A DNA stretch of 64,000 bases. Origin: Vicingaceae bacterium. Its GTDB lineage: Bacteria > Bacteroidota > Bacteroidia > Flavobacteriales_E > Vicingaceae. The stretch lies in contig JAGYIE010000002.1 of the NCBI GenBank assembly GCA_018402765.1, forward strand, positions 806,001 to 870,000. The letters run 5' to 3'. A program made the position numbers and the translations under genes. The notes beneath the pieces are model-generated. The model was not told the origin of the DNA. It saw only the letters and a list, made by a program, of their open reading frames with translations, and did no database searches. This document shows, piece after piece, positions 1 through 8,774 of the stretch (its first letter is position 1; the number at the start of each line of letters is the position of its first letter).

Positions 1-1825
1 TTTTTGTAACACCAACTACTAAGTCAGTAAAGTTAATTTTGTTTACATTAACAATTTCTCTTGCATTTTCTCCTGTTGCAGCATCATAATAATTCACGAA
101 TGCAATAAACTCCATTTTACTTTGATCCCATGAAGGGTTTAAAGGAATAGTGTATGTTTTTGATATTGTTGAGTTCAATGCTGGTGCCGATAAGAAAAAA
201 GTATCATCACCCCATGCACTTGTAGTTGCTAGAGCTCTAACCACATGTCTGTGAGGGTAGCCAATAATCGGATTACCTGCATTACCATATGGGTGACCTG
301 ATTGACCTTGATATGCGTTTATTTGATTATAGCCAGACCCTGAACCAACTACGCTGTCCTCAACTACAAATACAGTTAAGTTAGCATCTTGCCAATTTGG
401 TAAGAAATCAACAAAATCTACATCTACTGTAATGTCAACAGTATTTGCTGATGTTAAAGCTCCTACCATTGTTATATCAAGAGGAGTTAGAGCATTTGCT
501 TGAGATGCAGTATTTGCTACCCAATTACCTCTACTATGACCTACTCTAGTTTCTCCAGTGAATAACTTTCTATCAATAGCTGCTGTTGGGGCGCCGGTTG
601 TAAATGCAGCCGCATAAGCTGAGTGAGCCGGAATAGTCATCGCGTCAGTACCAAAACCTGCATGAATTCCAACTGTTATGGCTTCAGGAATCGTATTTCT
701 AATTTGATTAACAACTACTTCCCCATCTGGACAAAATTGACAAACTGCTGTAGTGAATTCTTCAACTAGAACCTTCTTTGTTCCTGATCCACCTGCATTA
801 ACGGTTGCAGTTGTTCTGAGTGTATCATTAAATGCTCTTGCATCACTAGCTGCTTCTAACCAAAAAACAAAATCTTTATTACCCGGAGTTCCTATAAAAG
901 GATTGGTTAATGTAAATGACCCTTTTGTCCCTGAAGCTATAGATTGCCCTGTGAAAGATTCAGTAATTGCACTACCTCCATTTACTGTATACTTTACGTC
1001 AAATGCAGTTAATGGAGAAGAACCTGCGTTAATAATATCTCCTGAAATAGTTGTAGAAGAAGCGTTAGCTAAAATAGCAGGCAAATTAACGTTTGTCAAT
1101 TCTGCATCAGCTGTAGGCTGTGTTCCAAAACCAAATTCATAATATGTATTATCGTCAGGACCGTCAGCAGAACCCCCATTTAAATTAACACCTGCAACAT
1201 TTGGGGAGCCTGCTACTGAAGTAGCAGTCGTACCATTTACCTGAACGCCTACTGTTAAAGAAAGAGGTGTATTGTAGTTACGCATATCAACTACAAATAA
1301 ACGGTTGGTAGTTTCTTCCATCATAATTGACCAATACGTCCAGCCCGTTCCACCTGCAGCAGAATAAGAAGAAAACATCACCCAGTGTTGTCTGTAAGGT
1401 GCAGAACCAAAGGTTTTAGAAATAATCGCATCATTTGGTCCATTTCCATTCATTCCCCACGCCATTACCGATTTGTCAGGAATTAAAGCTGAGGGAATTG
1501 CAACGTTTGCATCGCTAGGCGCTGCAACAGTAGAAGCAACATCGAAAGTCAATACCCCTGTAGTAGATACTTTATAATTTGTTTCAGTAACTCCATTAAA
1601 GCTAAAAGCAAAAGGAATTAACTGTGAAGCAGACCAAACCGGCGTTGATGAAGTACCTTGAACAATAGTCCATCCTTGTGGTCCTAATACTCCTGAGGTT
1701 TGTTCAACATCAGTGTTTAATCCACCTGGATTAGTATTTATTGATATATAGCTTTGTGTGTAATACTGAGCGTATCCCACCGAAGCTGTCGCCATGATGG
1801 CTAAAGCAGTAAAGATTTTTTTCAT
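1..1825 (-). CDS. Omp28-related secreted protein (partial, C-terminus beyond window)
   Basis: Read directly from the complement of 1-1825; the frame is open to the window edge, so the C-terminus is missing. It starts MKKIFTALAIMATASVGYAQ, a typical Bacteroidota signal peptide. The first half is a beta-rich region (WTYWSIMMEETTNRLFVVDM). Around residues 350-366 lies KKVLVEEFTTAVCQFCPDG, with a CxxC pair (C362, C365) in a thioredoxin-like setting, the hallmark of the Omp28-related family. The family is exported; its biochemical role is unsettled and the CxxC suggests thiol chemistry or a fold relic. A T9SS sorting tail would be expected beyond the window but cannot be seen. A -7 element lies 28 nt upstream of the ATG. 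The plus-strand frame at 753-1142 is its antisense shadow. Confidence 0.8.
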   Translation of the reverse strand, partial: MKKIFTALAIMATASVGYAQYYTQSYISINTNPGGLNTDVEQTSGVLGPQGWTIVQGTSSTPVWSASQLIPFAFSFNGVTETNYKVSTTGVLTFDVASTVAAPSDANVAIPSALIPDKSVMAWGMNGNGPNDAIISKTFGSAPYRQHWVMFSSYSAAGGTGWTYWSIMMEETTNRLFVVDMRNYNTPLSLTVGVQVNGTTATSVAGSPNVAGVNLNGGSADGPDDNTYYEFGFGTQPTADAELTNVNLPAILANASSTTISGDIINAGSSPLTAFDVKYTVNGGSAITESFTGQSIASGTKGSFTLTNPFIGTPGNKDFVFWLEAASDARAFNDTLRTTATVNAGGSGTKKVLVEEFTTAVCQFCPDGEVVVNQIRNTIPEAITVGIHAGFGTDAMTIPAHSAYAAAFTTGAPTAAIDRKLFTGETRVGHSRGNWVANTASQANALTPLDITMVGALTSANTVDITVDVDFVDFLPNWQDANLTVFVVEDSVVGSGSGYNQINAYQGQSGHPYGNAGNPIIGYPHRHVVRALATTSAWGDDTFFLSAPALNSTISKTYTIPLNPSWDQSKMEFIAFVNYYDAATGENAREIVNVNKINFTDLVVGVTK

Positions 1826-1853
1826 GTTGTTAAATTTAAGTTAGTGTATCCAC

Positions 1854-1861
1854 CAAATTTA
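1854..1861 (-). promoter_or_regulatory. Bacteroidota -7 promoter element for the Omp28-like gene
   Basis: The minus strand reads TAAATTTG, a full match to the TAnnTTTG element of the Bacteroidota housekeeping sigma factor. It lies 28 nt before the ATG at 1825. A TTG sits about 22 nt further upstream. The motif match is seen; promoter activity is inferred. Confidence 0.55.
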
Positions 1862-1903
1862 ACAAAAAACAACATGTAAATAACAATTTGTTATTCGTGC
1901 ATA

Positions 1904-2881
1904 TTAATAGCCCAATTGTGCTTTAATTCTCGATAAAACCTGTAGTGCTGTTTTTCTTGCTTTAACAGCTCCCGTTGCTAGCATTTGGTCAATTGATTCA
2001 GGGTTTTCCATCAATTCCCAATATTTCTTTCGTTGGCTTTCGTACTTTGAAATAATCAATTCAAAAAGCGCTTGTTTTGCATGTCCATAACCATAATTTC
2101 CACCTGCATAATTTGCTCTCATTTGATTCGTTTGGTCCTCATCGGCCAATAATTCGTAAAGTGCAAAAACGTTACATGTGCTTGTATCCTTAGGCTCTTC
2201 TAATGGTGTACTATCTGTTTCAATACTCATAATTACCTTACGTAGCTTTTTGTCTGGCAAGAATATATTGATAAAATTGTCGTACGATTTACTCATTTTT
2301 CGTCCATCAGTCCCAGGTATCGTCATTACTCGCTCACTTATCTGCGCTTCCGGGATAACTAATAATTCGCCAATTTGATGATTAAAACTACCTGCTATAT
2401 CTCTTGTCATTTCTAGGTGCTGACGCTGATCTTTACCTACAGGTACTAGATTAGCATCGTACAGTAATATGTCAGCCGCCATTAGAACAGGGTAGGTGAA
2501 GAGTCCTGCATTTACGTCTGCTAGTTGCGCTGATTTATCTTTAAATGAATGCGCATTGGCAAGCATTGGGTATGGAGTGAAACAGCTTAAATACCACGTT
2601 AATTCACAAACTTCGGGGATGTCAGACTGTTTATAAAAAACATTTTTATCGGTATCAAAACCAAATGCTATCCATGCTGCAGCAACTGCGTGAACATTCA
2701 TTTTTCTAATGTTCGCGTCCTTAACGGTAGTTAGCGAGTGTAGATCAGCTATAAAAAAATAGGCTTCGTTATTTGGATCCTTTGATAACTCAATTCCTGG
2801 CTCAATAGCACCTAAAATATTCCCGAGGTGAATCTCACCTGTTTTACCCGAACTTTGTATTCCTGTTAGTATTCTTGCCAT
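1904..2881 (-). CDS. trpS: Tryptophan--tRNA ligase
   Basis: Cytoplasmic class I aminoacyl-tRNA synthetase that charges tRNA-Trp with tryptophan using ATP. At 325 residues it has the usual bacterial length. The HIGH-type signature is HLGN at residues 18-21 and the KMSKS loop is at 195-199 (GRKMSKSYDN). The start MARILTGIQSSG matches the family N-terminus. A -7 element (TATTTTTG on the minus strand, 2886-2893) ends only 4 nt before the ATG, so the transcript is probably leaderless. The gene is divergent from the acyltransferase at 2919. Identification is secure. Confidence 0.97.
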   Translation of the reverse strand: MARILTGIQSSGKTGEIHLGNILGAIEPGIELSKDPNNEAYFFIADLHSLTTVKDANIRKMNVHAVAAAWIAFGFDTDKNVFYKQSDIPEVCELTWYLSCFTPYPMLANAHSFKDKSAQLADVNAGLFTYPVLMAADILLYDANLVPVGKDQRQHLEMTRDIAGSFNHQIGELLVIPEAQISERVMTIPGTDGRKMSKSYDNFINIFLPDKKLRKVIMSIETDSTPLEEPKDTSTCNVFALYELLADEDQTNQMRANYAGGNYGYGHAKQALFELIISKYESQRKKYWELMENPESIDQMLATGAVKARKTALQVLSRIKAQLGY

Positions 2882-2885
2882 GCTT

Positions 2886-2893
2886 CAAAAATA
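2886..2893 (-). promoter_or_regulatory. -7 promoter element of trpS, abutting the start codon
   Basis: TATTTTTG on the minus strand, a full TAnnTTTG match. Only 4 nt separate it from the trpS ATG (2879-2881), so RNA would begin at or near the A of the ATG. The element lies inside the region that would have to serve as upstream promoter DNA for the oppositely oriented acyltransferase. Confidence 0.6.
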
Positions 2894-2905
2894 CCAATTT
2901 GTTAC

Positions 2906-2913
2906 TACTTTTG
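2906..2913 (+). promoter_or_regulatory. -7 promoter element of the acyltransferase gene, abutting the start codon
   Basis: TACTTTTG, a full TAnnTTTG match, ends 5 nt before an in-frame ATG at 2919. This argues that translation starts at 2919 on a leaderless mRNA and not at the upstream ATG at 2880, which precedes the promoter. Only 12 bp separate it from the trpS -7 element on the other strand. Confidence 0.6.
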
Positions 2914-2918
2914 TACAC

Positions 2919-3650
2919 ATGAGATTTGCTTCTGCATTATTATCTGTAGCATGGAAGTGCTATTTTTTTTTGGTAATTCTACTATCAATAATAGTGCTTT
3001 ATCCTTTTCTATTTTTTTTCCTTCAAAACGTACGTTTATATCTTAGAGGGTTCAATTTAATCCGTTATCAAGCTAAGGCTATTTTATTTTTTACAGGTAT
3101 TCGATACACGCTTGAGCAGCCTGAAAGTTTACCTTCGTCACCTTATATCATTTGCCCGAATCATACTTCTTATCTTGATATCCTGTTAATTTATGCTTCT
3201 TGTGACCAATTTTTTGTTTTCCTTGGTAAAAAGGAGTTAGGCTCCATTCCTTTATTCAATATCTATTTCAAGCAATTTAATTTATTGGTAGATCGAAAAA
3301 GTCCAAAAGCCAGTTCTTTGGCATTAGAACAATGTGCGCAGCGGTTAAGGCAAGGCTGTAATGTGGTGATTTTTCCGGAAGGCACTATTTCTAACAGAGC
3401 ACCCCAGCTTCGTCCTTTTAAAAATGGAGCATTTAAACTAGCGATACAAGAGCAAGTGCCTGTGCTACCGATTACATTTACAAATAATTATACAATTGTA
3501 TCAGCTCAGCCCAGCCATTTTTTTGATTACAGTGGACCCGGTAAAGCTGTAGTTATCATTCACGAAGCAATACAGACTTCTGACTTGAAGTTAGAAGAAT
3601 GTGTACTTTTGTCGGAACAAGTAAGAAATAAAATTGCATCTAAATTATAA
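2919..3650 (+). CDS. 1-acyl-sn-glycerol-3-phosphate acyltransferase family protein
   Basis: Membrane-bound PlsC-type acyltransferase, probably making phosphatidic acid from lysophosphatidic acid during phospholipid synthesis. The N-terminus carries one or two hydrophobic segments (around FFLVILLSIIVLYPFLFFFL). The catalytic HX4D motif is in NHTSYLD (about residues 81-87) and the acyl-acceptor motif is FPEGT (about 152-156). The frame is open from an ATG at 2880 that overlaps the trpS start codon, but the -7 element at 2906-2913 favours the ATG at 2919, giving 243 residues. gatC follows 9 nt downstream, so the two are probably co-transcribed. The substrate could be another lysolipid or an ornithine lipid. 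Confidence 0.9.
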   Translation: MRFASALLSVAWKCYFFLVILLSIIVLYPFLFFFLQNVRLYLRGFNLIRYQAKAILFFTGIRYTLEQPESLPSSPYIICPNHTSYLDILLIYASCDQFFVFLGKKELGSIPLFNIYFKQFNLLVDRKSPKASSLALEQCAQRLRQGCNVVIFPEGTISNRAPQLRPFKNGAFKLAIQEQVPVLPITFTNNYTIVSAQPSHFFDYSGPGKAVVIIHEAIQTSDLKLEECVLLSEQVRNKIASKL

Positions 3651-3659
3651 TACATCACT

Positions 3660-3953
3660 ATGTCTATAGATAAATCTACAGTAGAGCGAATTGCAGAGCT
3701 TTCTAAATTAAAGTTTGACTCATCAGAGCAAGAAGCTATTTTAGAGGATATGAACCGTATGCTTGACTTTGTTGAAAAGCTTAGTGAAGTGGATACAGAA
3801 GGAGTAGAACCATTGGTTTATATGTTAGATGAAAAACCTACTGTACGTTTAGATAAAGTAGATCAAAAAACGACCCAAGCAGAAGCGTTGAAAAATGCAC
3901 CTGACGCAGACAGTGATTATATGAAAGTTCCTAAGGTGATGAAGGGAAGGTAA
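3660..3953 (+). CDS. gatC: Asp-tRNA(Asn)/Glu-tRNA(Gln) amidotransferase subunit GatC
   Basis: Small accessory subunit of the GatCAB complex, which converts Glu-tRNA(Gln) or Asp-tRNA(Asn) to the amide form in the cytoplasm. The protein has 97 residues, normal for the family. Characteristic segments are the N-terminal helix (VERIAELSKLKFDSSEQE), VDTEGVEPLVYML in the middle and a C-terminal DYMKVPKVM. gatA and gatB are not in this window, as is common in Bacteroidota. It follows the acyltransferase by 9 nt. Confidence 0.93.
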   Translation: MSIDKSTVERIAELSKLKFDSSEQEAILEDMNRMLDFVEKLSEVDTEGVEPLVYMLDEKPTVRLDKVDQKTTQAEALKNAPDADSDYMKVPKVMKGR

Positions 3954-3963
3954 AATTGCTTAA

Positions 3964-4050
3964 CAATGCACCAATAGTTTAATTTACCAATTTAGCAATT
4001 GTTTAATGTAGCAATTTGCGCATTGTTTAATCAATTTGGTAATTGTTCTC
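3964..4050. repeat. Degenerate tandem repeat of about 24 bp
   Basis: Two adjacent 24-bp units at 3984-4007 and 4008-4031 share most positions and both end in TTGTTTAAT. Partial units flank them at 3964-3983 and 4032-4050. The shared theme is alternating CAAT and TTTAGCAATT words. The array is intergenic between gatC and the bidirectional terminator and has no coding potential. Function is unknown. Confidence 0.6.
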
Positions 4051-4084
4051 ATTCTCTTTTCTTCAATTTTTAAAAATGCTATTA

Positions 4085-4120
4085 AAAAAGCCGTTTCAAG
4101 ATTTATTGAAACGGCTTTAT
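4085..4120. terminator. Bidirectional intrinsic terminator between gatC and the GDSL lipoprotein gene
   Basis: A perfect 10-bp stem GCCGTTTCAA/TTGAAACGGC (4090-4099 with 4106-4115) with a 6-nt loop. On the minus strand the stem is followed by six T residues, a strong terminator for the lipoprotein operon. On the plus strand it is followed by TTTATCG, weaker, for gatC. Confidence 0.85.
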
Positions 4121-4140
4121 CGTGTTTATTACGATTAATT

Positions 4141-5559
4141 TTACTCTATCGTAGGGTATGCATTTGCATTAACTTGTGATACATTTGATCCATATGTTTC
4201 ATTAATAGCATCAATAAAAAGGTTTGCTATAATTGCATATCCTCTTGAATTTGGGTGAACTCCATCAAGAGAAAAAGCACCACCTGTAACGAATGTGGCG
4301 GTATAAGTAGTTCCATTAAAATTGATTCCTGATTGTAGTTCTTTCATACGCTTATTAGCATCTACCAATGCTAAACCATTTGCCTTAGCTGCATTTTCAA
4401 TTACGGTATTGTATGAAGTAACGGCATTACTAATTTTATCAATTTCGTGACTTAGTAAGATGTATTGACCTGGTACTGGCACTCGAGTACCCCATCCTGC
4501 GCACTTTAAAGAATCTTGTGGCAGTGTTAATGTAACCAATTCTCCTGCTTTTAGTTGTCTGTAATTTGGTAATCCACTACCAGATAAATCAGTTAATGTA
4601 GGGTCAGTTACTAACATATAATTAGCACCAATAGAAAATCTAATTTTTCTTAATTCTGCTTCAGGAGCAAAGGCTGGATTTTGTGCAACTACGGTGTCAA
4701 GGCCGGCATTGTAATTAGCATAAGCAGCATTTAGTAATGCCACATTGACTCCACTTATAGGAATAGCATTTGCAGGTACTGTATTAAAAAATGGAATAGA
4801 AGTAATATCTGGAATGTTTGCAATTGCTCCTTTTGCACTATCAGCTACAAGTGCACTAACGGTTTGGTTGTATAACGCTGCAAAAGTACCTGCATCTGTA
4901 ATTGAATCTCCGCCCTCTTCTCCGCCGCTTGTTGCGTAACCTAGAACATCATTATTTCCAATCCATAAAGTAAAAAATGTTGGATTTATACTTATTGCAT
5001 GCTCTAACATTGTTTGTGTAGGCGATGCCGCAAATCTTTCAAAATATGGGTTTCCTTGAGAAGAACCGTAACCAGGGAAATTAATATGTATTAATCTGGC
5101 TCCTGGGACACCAACATTGTTAAATGGGCCTTGGCTAGCTATAGAGTTAAAATTATCGCCGGTAGGATACTTTTTTCCATTGTATCTAGGTCCGATACTT
5201 GATATTCCATTACAGTCAGTTCCTGAAAGAAGTGCCAAAGAAGGAGTTAAAAGACCTAATGAAATTTCAGAAATACCTGCACCTCTCTCACCTGCTTCTC
5301 CTGTAAAGTAAGGTGACTTAAATTCACCACCTCCAGCTAAAGCGAATTGTTTTGCTAATATTTCAGGAATTGAATTTTCTTGACCCTCTCTTGATAAAGC
5401 ATTACCTTGGTAACCTGCAGTTAAAGAGTTTCCTATTGCAACAGTTCTTGTAAAGTCAGCATTTCCATTGCTTCGAGTAAGATTCACATCATCGAACTCT
5501 GGCTCACATCCTACAGTAAATATTAGAGGTAGAATGTATAATAAATTTCTTTTTTTCAT
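4141..5559 (-). CDS. SGNH/GDSL-family hydrolase lipoprotein
   Basis: Predicted envelope lipoprotein with a lipase/esterase fold. The lipobox ends in IFTVGC with Cys18. The catalytic Ser block is GNSLTAG (about residues 43-49), block III is GNND (about 200), and block V is DGVHPNSRGY with Asp432 and His435, so the Ser-Asp-His triad looks complete. Length is 472 residues. It lies 12 nt downstream of the FadL-like porin gene, suggesting an operon in which an outer-membrane importer for hydrophobic compounds is paired with an esterase. The substrate is unknown; lipid or ester uptake is inferred from the pairing. Confidence 0.88.
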   Translation of the reverse strand: MKKRNLLYILPLIFTVGCEPEFDDVNLTRSNGNADFTRTVAIGNSLTAGYQGNALSREGQENSIPEILAKQFALAGGGEFKSPYFTGEAGERGAGISEISLGLLTPSLALLSGTDCNGISSIGPRYNGKKYPTGDNFNSIASQGPFNNVGVPGARLIHINFPGYGSSQGNPYFERFAASPTQTMLEHAISINPTFFTLWIGNNDVLGYATSGGEEGGDSITDAGTFAALYNQTVSALVADSAKGAIANIPDITSIPFFNTVPANAIPISGVNVALLNAAYANYNAGLDTVVAQNPAFAPEAELRKIRFSIGANYMLVTDPTLTDLSGSGLPNYRQLKAGELVTLTLPQDSLKCAGWGTRVPVPGQYILLSHEIDKISNAVTSYNTVIENAAKANGLALVDANKRMKELQSGINFNGTTYTATFVTGGAFSLDGVHPNSRGYAIIANLFIDAINETYGSNVSQVNANAYPTIE

Positions 5560-5571
5560 ATTTTCTGTTTC

Positions 5572-6792
5572 TTAAAAGTTATAATGTAAACCAATTCCAG
5601 GAATGAACGAACGGGAAGCATATTTTCCGCCAAATCTTCCACCGTCGCCAATTGGAGCATAAGATTCTCTCTCTGCGCCAATAATAAAAAGCGTTGATAA
5701 ATCAATTCCAAACTGCTCAGTAGGGTTAAAGCTTGCACCTAAAGTGATTCCATAGTTGTCAGAGTTGGGGGTTTCAGGAGAGAAGTAATCATCTTGAATT
5801 GGGGATTGATCATAATAGAAACCTGCTCTTAAGTCTAACTTTTCACTTGCAGTATACTGCACTCCGGTTCTTACGATAATGGCATCTTCATAATTTCGAG
5901 CATTCTTAGAATCAGGAGTCGTTGCATTTGCAAAGTCAAAATCCAAAGATTCATAAGCGCTCCACTGCACCAAACTTCCTTCAACTGATACCAACCATTT
6001 ATCGTTTACTTGATATCCAATTCCAAGTGTTGCAGTTGCTGGGAGTGGAAGTGTAGCATCAAACGTAGTATTTGGTAAAGTGGTTGCTAAAGCCGGATGA
6101 ACGTTAAAATTAGCGTCACCTTCTGTAAGTTCCACATCTACTTGAGATCTATACGTTAACCCAAAGCTTAACTTTTCGCTTGCTTGGATGTATAGTCCTG
6201 CATTAAATCCTAATGCAACTGTTGAACCTTGAAGATTTACTGTATTGTCATTTCCAACAGGGGAATCAATAGCTCTGTTCAACTCTACAGAACCTGAAAC
6301 AATGTTAAGGCCTGCTCCAAATCCGATTTTATCAGTTATTTTGTAAGACACCGTTGGTTGAATAAAAATAGCTCTTAGACTAATGTCTTGAATTAATTTA
6401 CTTCCACTCCATTCTTTACCCCAATCTACTGTGGACCCAAAAGGTGTATAGACACCAATTCCTGCAGAGAATTTTTCAGTTACTTTATAACTAGCGTAAG
6501 CATAAAAAGGAGTTCCCAAAGGGTTGTCAGTACGCTCTGTAATTCCGGTACTTTGGTCTTGAAAGGCAACTTTAGATGAGATAAAGGATCCACCTATTTC
6601 GCTACTTAATTTTTTGTCTAAAAAACCCATAGAACCTGGATTAAAATAAACATTAGACGCACCAAGAGTAAGACCTGTCCCTAAGTGGCCCATACCCGTC
6701 TGTTTGTTTCCTTGTAGGTTTACTTGAAACCCTCCCGCAAACATTAACATCGGTATCGATGTTAAAAGGGGAAATAGTAATGTTTTCTTCAT
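5572..6792 (-). CDS. OmpP1/FadL-family outer membrane transporter
   Basis: A 406-residue outer-membrane beta-barrel expected to import long-chain fatty acids or other hydrophobic molecules. The start is MKKTLLFPLLTSIPMLMFAG, a clear signal peptide. The frame stays open up to 6867, but the extra 25 residues are not signal-like, so the ATG at 6792 is preferred. The N-terminal plug-like region GNKQTGMGHLGTGL and SNVYFNPGSMGFLDKKL are typical of the family. Many alternating hydrophobic beta strands follow, ending in an aromatic residue (GIGLHYNF), the usual barrel C-terminus. A weak -7 element (TATATTTA, 6814-6821) lies upstream. It is first gene of an operon with the GDSL lipoprotein. Confidence 0.9.
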   Translation of the reverse strand: MKKTLLFPLLTSIPMLMFAGGFQVNLQGNKQTGMGHLGTGLTLGASNVYFNPGSMGFLDKKLSSEIGGSFISSKVAFQDQSTGITERTDNPLGTPFYAYASYKVTEKFSAGIGVYTPFGSTVDWGKEWSGSKLIQDISLRAIFIQPTVSYKITDKIGFGAGLNIVSGSVELNRAIDSPVGNDNTVNLQGSTVALGFNAGLYIQASEKLSFGLTYRSQVDVELTEGDANFNVHPALATTLPNTTFDATLPLPATATLGIGYQVNDKWLVSVEGSLVQWSAYESLDFDFANATTPDSKNARNYEDAIIVRTGVQYTASEKLDLRAGFYYDQSPIQDDYFSPETPNSDNYGITLGASFNPTEQFGIDLSTLFIIGAERESYAPIGDGGRFGGKYASRSFIPGIGLHYNF

Positions 6793-6884
6793 AGTGTTTG
6801 TTAATATTTGGAATAAATATAGAGAACTTTTTTTTAATCTGTATGCATTGTAATTCTGGGAAGCCAATTTATAATTATTCTAAC

Positions 6885-6905
6885 TAACTTTGAGGGGTAA
6901 TTTTG
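6885..6905 (+). promoter_or_regulatory. Promoter region of the 2-oxoacid oxidoreductase operon (two -7 candidates)
   Basis: Two full TAnnTTTG matches in tandem: TAACTTTG at 6885-6892 and TAATTTTG at 6898-6905, 23 and 10 nt before the ATG at 6916. Which is used cannot be decided from sequence; the first would give a short leader, the second a nearly leaderless mRNA. Confidence 0.55.
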
Positions 6906-6915
6906 ATCGAGTTTT

Positions 6916-8772
6916 ATGACAAAAGTTGTTGAAGAAAAACGAGAGGTAACGATCGTTTTTGCAGGAGATTCCGGAGATGGAATACAATTAACAGGTACGC
7001 AATTTACAAATACATCTGCATTATTTGGAAATGATGTCAGCACTTTTCCAAATTATCCGGCAGAAATTCGGGCTCCCCAAGGAACGTTGGCTGGTGTATC
7101 TGGTTTTCAATTGCAGTTTGGTAGTGTTGAAGTTTTTACACCTGGAGATATATGCGATGTTCTAGTCGCTATGAATGCAGCAGCGTTTAAGGTGAATTTG
7201 CCTAGGCTTAAGAAGAGTGGAACCATTATTGTAAATACAGAGGGGTTTAATCCAAAAAGCTTAAAGCTAGCAGGTTATGAAGCTAGCCCTTTAGAAGATA
7301 AGAGTTTAGAGGATTATCGAACCATTCAGATTGATGTTACTAAGATGACTCAAACTGCATTGGTAGACATGGGATTAGGGAAAAAGGAAGTGGACCGGTC
7401 AAGGAATATGTTTGTTTTGGGTTTTCTATATTATATGTATAGCCGAGATTTAAGTCCTACAGAGCAATTTATAAGAGAAAAGTTTACAAAAAACCCATTG
7501 TTAATAGAGGCGAATATAAAAGTTTTACGGGCGGGTTATAATTTTGGTGATACGAGTGAAACATTTACTTCTCGTTATAATGTAAAAGCAGCTCAACTTC
7601 CAAAAGGAACGTATAGAAATATAATGGGTAACCAGGCAGCTGCATTAGGATTAGTGGCAGCGTCTAAAAAATCAGGATTGAATTTGTTTTATGGTTCTTA
7701 TCCAATTACGCCGGCTTCTGATATATTGCATGAATTATCAAAATACAAAAATTTCGAGGTAAAAACATTTCAAGCTGAAGATGAAATTGCTGCCATTTGT
7801 TCTGCTATTGGTTCTTCTTTTGGCGGAGAATTGGCTGTTACAGCATCATCAGGGCCAGGGATAGCGCTAAAAGGGGAAGCAATAGGTCTTGCCATTATGC
7901 TAGAAATTCCATTGGTAATCATCAATGTTCAACGAGGTGGACCTTCTACAGGAATGCCTACAAAAACAGAACAAGCTGATTTAATGCAAGCCATGTATGG
8001 TAGAAATGGAGAGGCACCAATGCCAATTATCTCTGCAAATTCTCCTTCAGATTGTTTTGACGCGGTATTTGAAGCTTGCAGGATAGCAATAGAGCATATG
8101 ACTCCGGTTTTCTTTTTGTCTGATGGGTATATGGCTAATGGTTCTGAACCATGGAAGTTTCCTTCTACTGCCAGTTTGCCTTCGATTAGCGTAAAGCAAG
8201 CGAAAGAGCGAAAAGAAGATGATGCTACATTTTTACCTTATAAACGTGATGAGCGATTAGTAAGAGAATGGGCATTGCCGGGCACAAAGGGGCTTGAGCA
8301 TAGAATTGGAGGAATAGAGAAAGAGTGGGATACAGGGAATATTTCGTATGATCCCGAGAACCATCAACGAATGGTTAAGGTTAGAGCTGCAAAAGTAGCC
8401 AAGATTGCAGACAGTATTCCTTTGCAAGAATTAAATAATGGAACGGCAACAGGAGATGTTTTAGTAATCGGTTGGGGTTCTACTTATGGGGTAATAAAAA
8501 CCGCAGTTTCTCAGTGTATTACTGAAGGGATCTCCGTTAGTCATGCTCAAATTCGCTACATTGAGCCATTTCCACGAAATTTAGGAGAACTAATAAAGGG
8601 ATTTAAAGCAGTTATAATTCCTGAAATGAATAATGGGCAGTTAGTCAAAATTATTAGAGATCGTTATTTGATTGATGCAAAAGGGATCAATAAAATCAAA
8701 GGAATCCCGTTTTCTACAGATGAAATTATTACTGCTATAAAAGAAGCAGAAGAAACAGTGAAAAAAGCATAA
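6916..8772 (+). CDS. korA: 2-oxoacid:acceptor oxidoreductase, fused gamma-alpha subunit
   Basis: Cytoplasmic subunit of a thiamine-diphosphate enzyme that oxidatively decarboxylates a 2-oxoacid (probably 2-oxoglutarate) to the acyl-CoA and reduces ferredoxin. Residues 1-190 are the gamma domain (FAGDSGDGIQLTGTQFTN). From about 230 the alpha domain begins, with YGSYPITPASD, the conserved YPITP motif that contacts the substrate 2-oxoacid. Length (618) fits the fused two-subunit type. korB follows 2 nt downstream. The substrate is assigned from family precedent; pyruvate or branched-chain 2-oxoacids are possible. No separate ferredoxin-like delta subunit is present. Confidence 0.9.
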   Translation: MTKVVEEKREVTIVFAGDSGDGIQLTGTQFTNTSALFGNDVSTFPNYPAEIRAPQGTLAGVSGFQLQFGSVEVFTPGDICDVLVAMNAAAFKVNLPRLKKSGTIIVNTEGFNPKSLKLAGYEASPLEDKSLEDYRTIQIDVTKMTQTALVDMGLGKKEVDRSRNMFVLGFLYYMYSRDLSPTEQFIREKFTKNPLLIEANIKVLRAGYNFGDTSETFTSRYNVKAAQLPKGTYRNIMGNQAAALGLVAASKKSGLNLFYGSYPITPASDILHELSKYKNFEVKTFQAEDEIAAICSAIGSSFGGELAVTASSGPGIALKGEAIGLAIMLEIPLVIINVQRGGPSTGMPTKTEQADLMQAMYGRNGEAPMPIISANSPSDCFDAVFEACRIAIEHMTPVFFLSDGYMANGSEPWKFPSTASLPSISVKQAKERKEDDATFLPYKRDERLVREWALPGTKGLEHRIGGIEKEWDTGNISYDPENHQRMVKVRAAKVAKIADSIPLQELNNGTATGDVLVIGWGSTYGVIKTAVSQCITEGISVSHAQIRYIEPFPRNLGELIKGFKAVIIPEMNNGQLVKIIRDRYLIDAKGINKIKGIPFSTDEIITAIKEAEETVKKA

Positions 8773-8774
8773 AC

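Noticed and set aside
753-1142. A 129-codon plus-strand frame opposite the Omp28-like gene
   Set aside because: The minus-strand frame has a signal peptide and the CxxC family motif; the plus frame is its antisense shadow.
2880-2918. Upstream ATG of the acyltransferase overlapping the trpS start codon
   Set aside because: It precedes the likely promoter at 2906-2913 and adds 13 residues without family similarity; 2919 is preferred.
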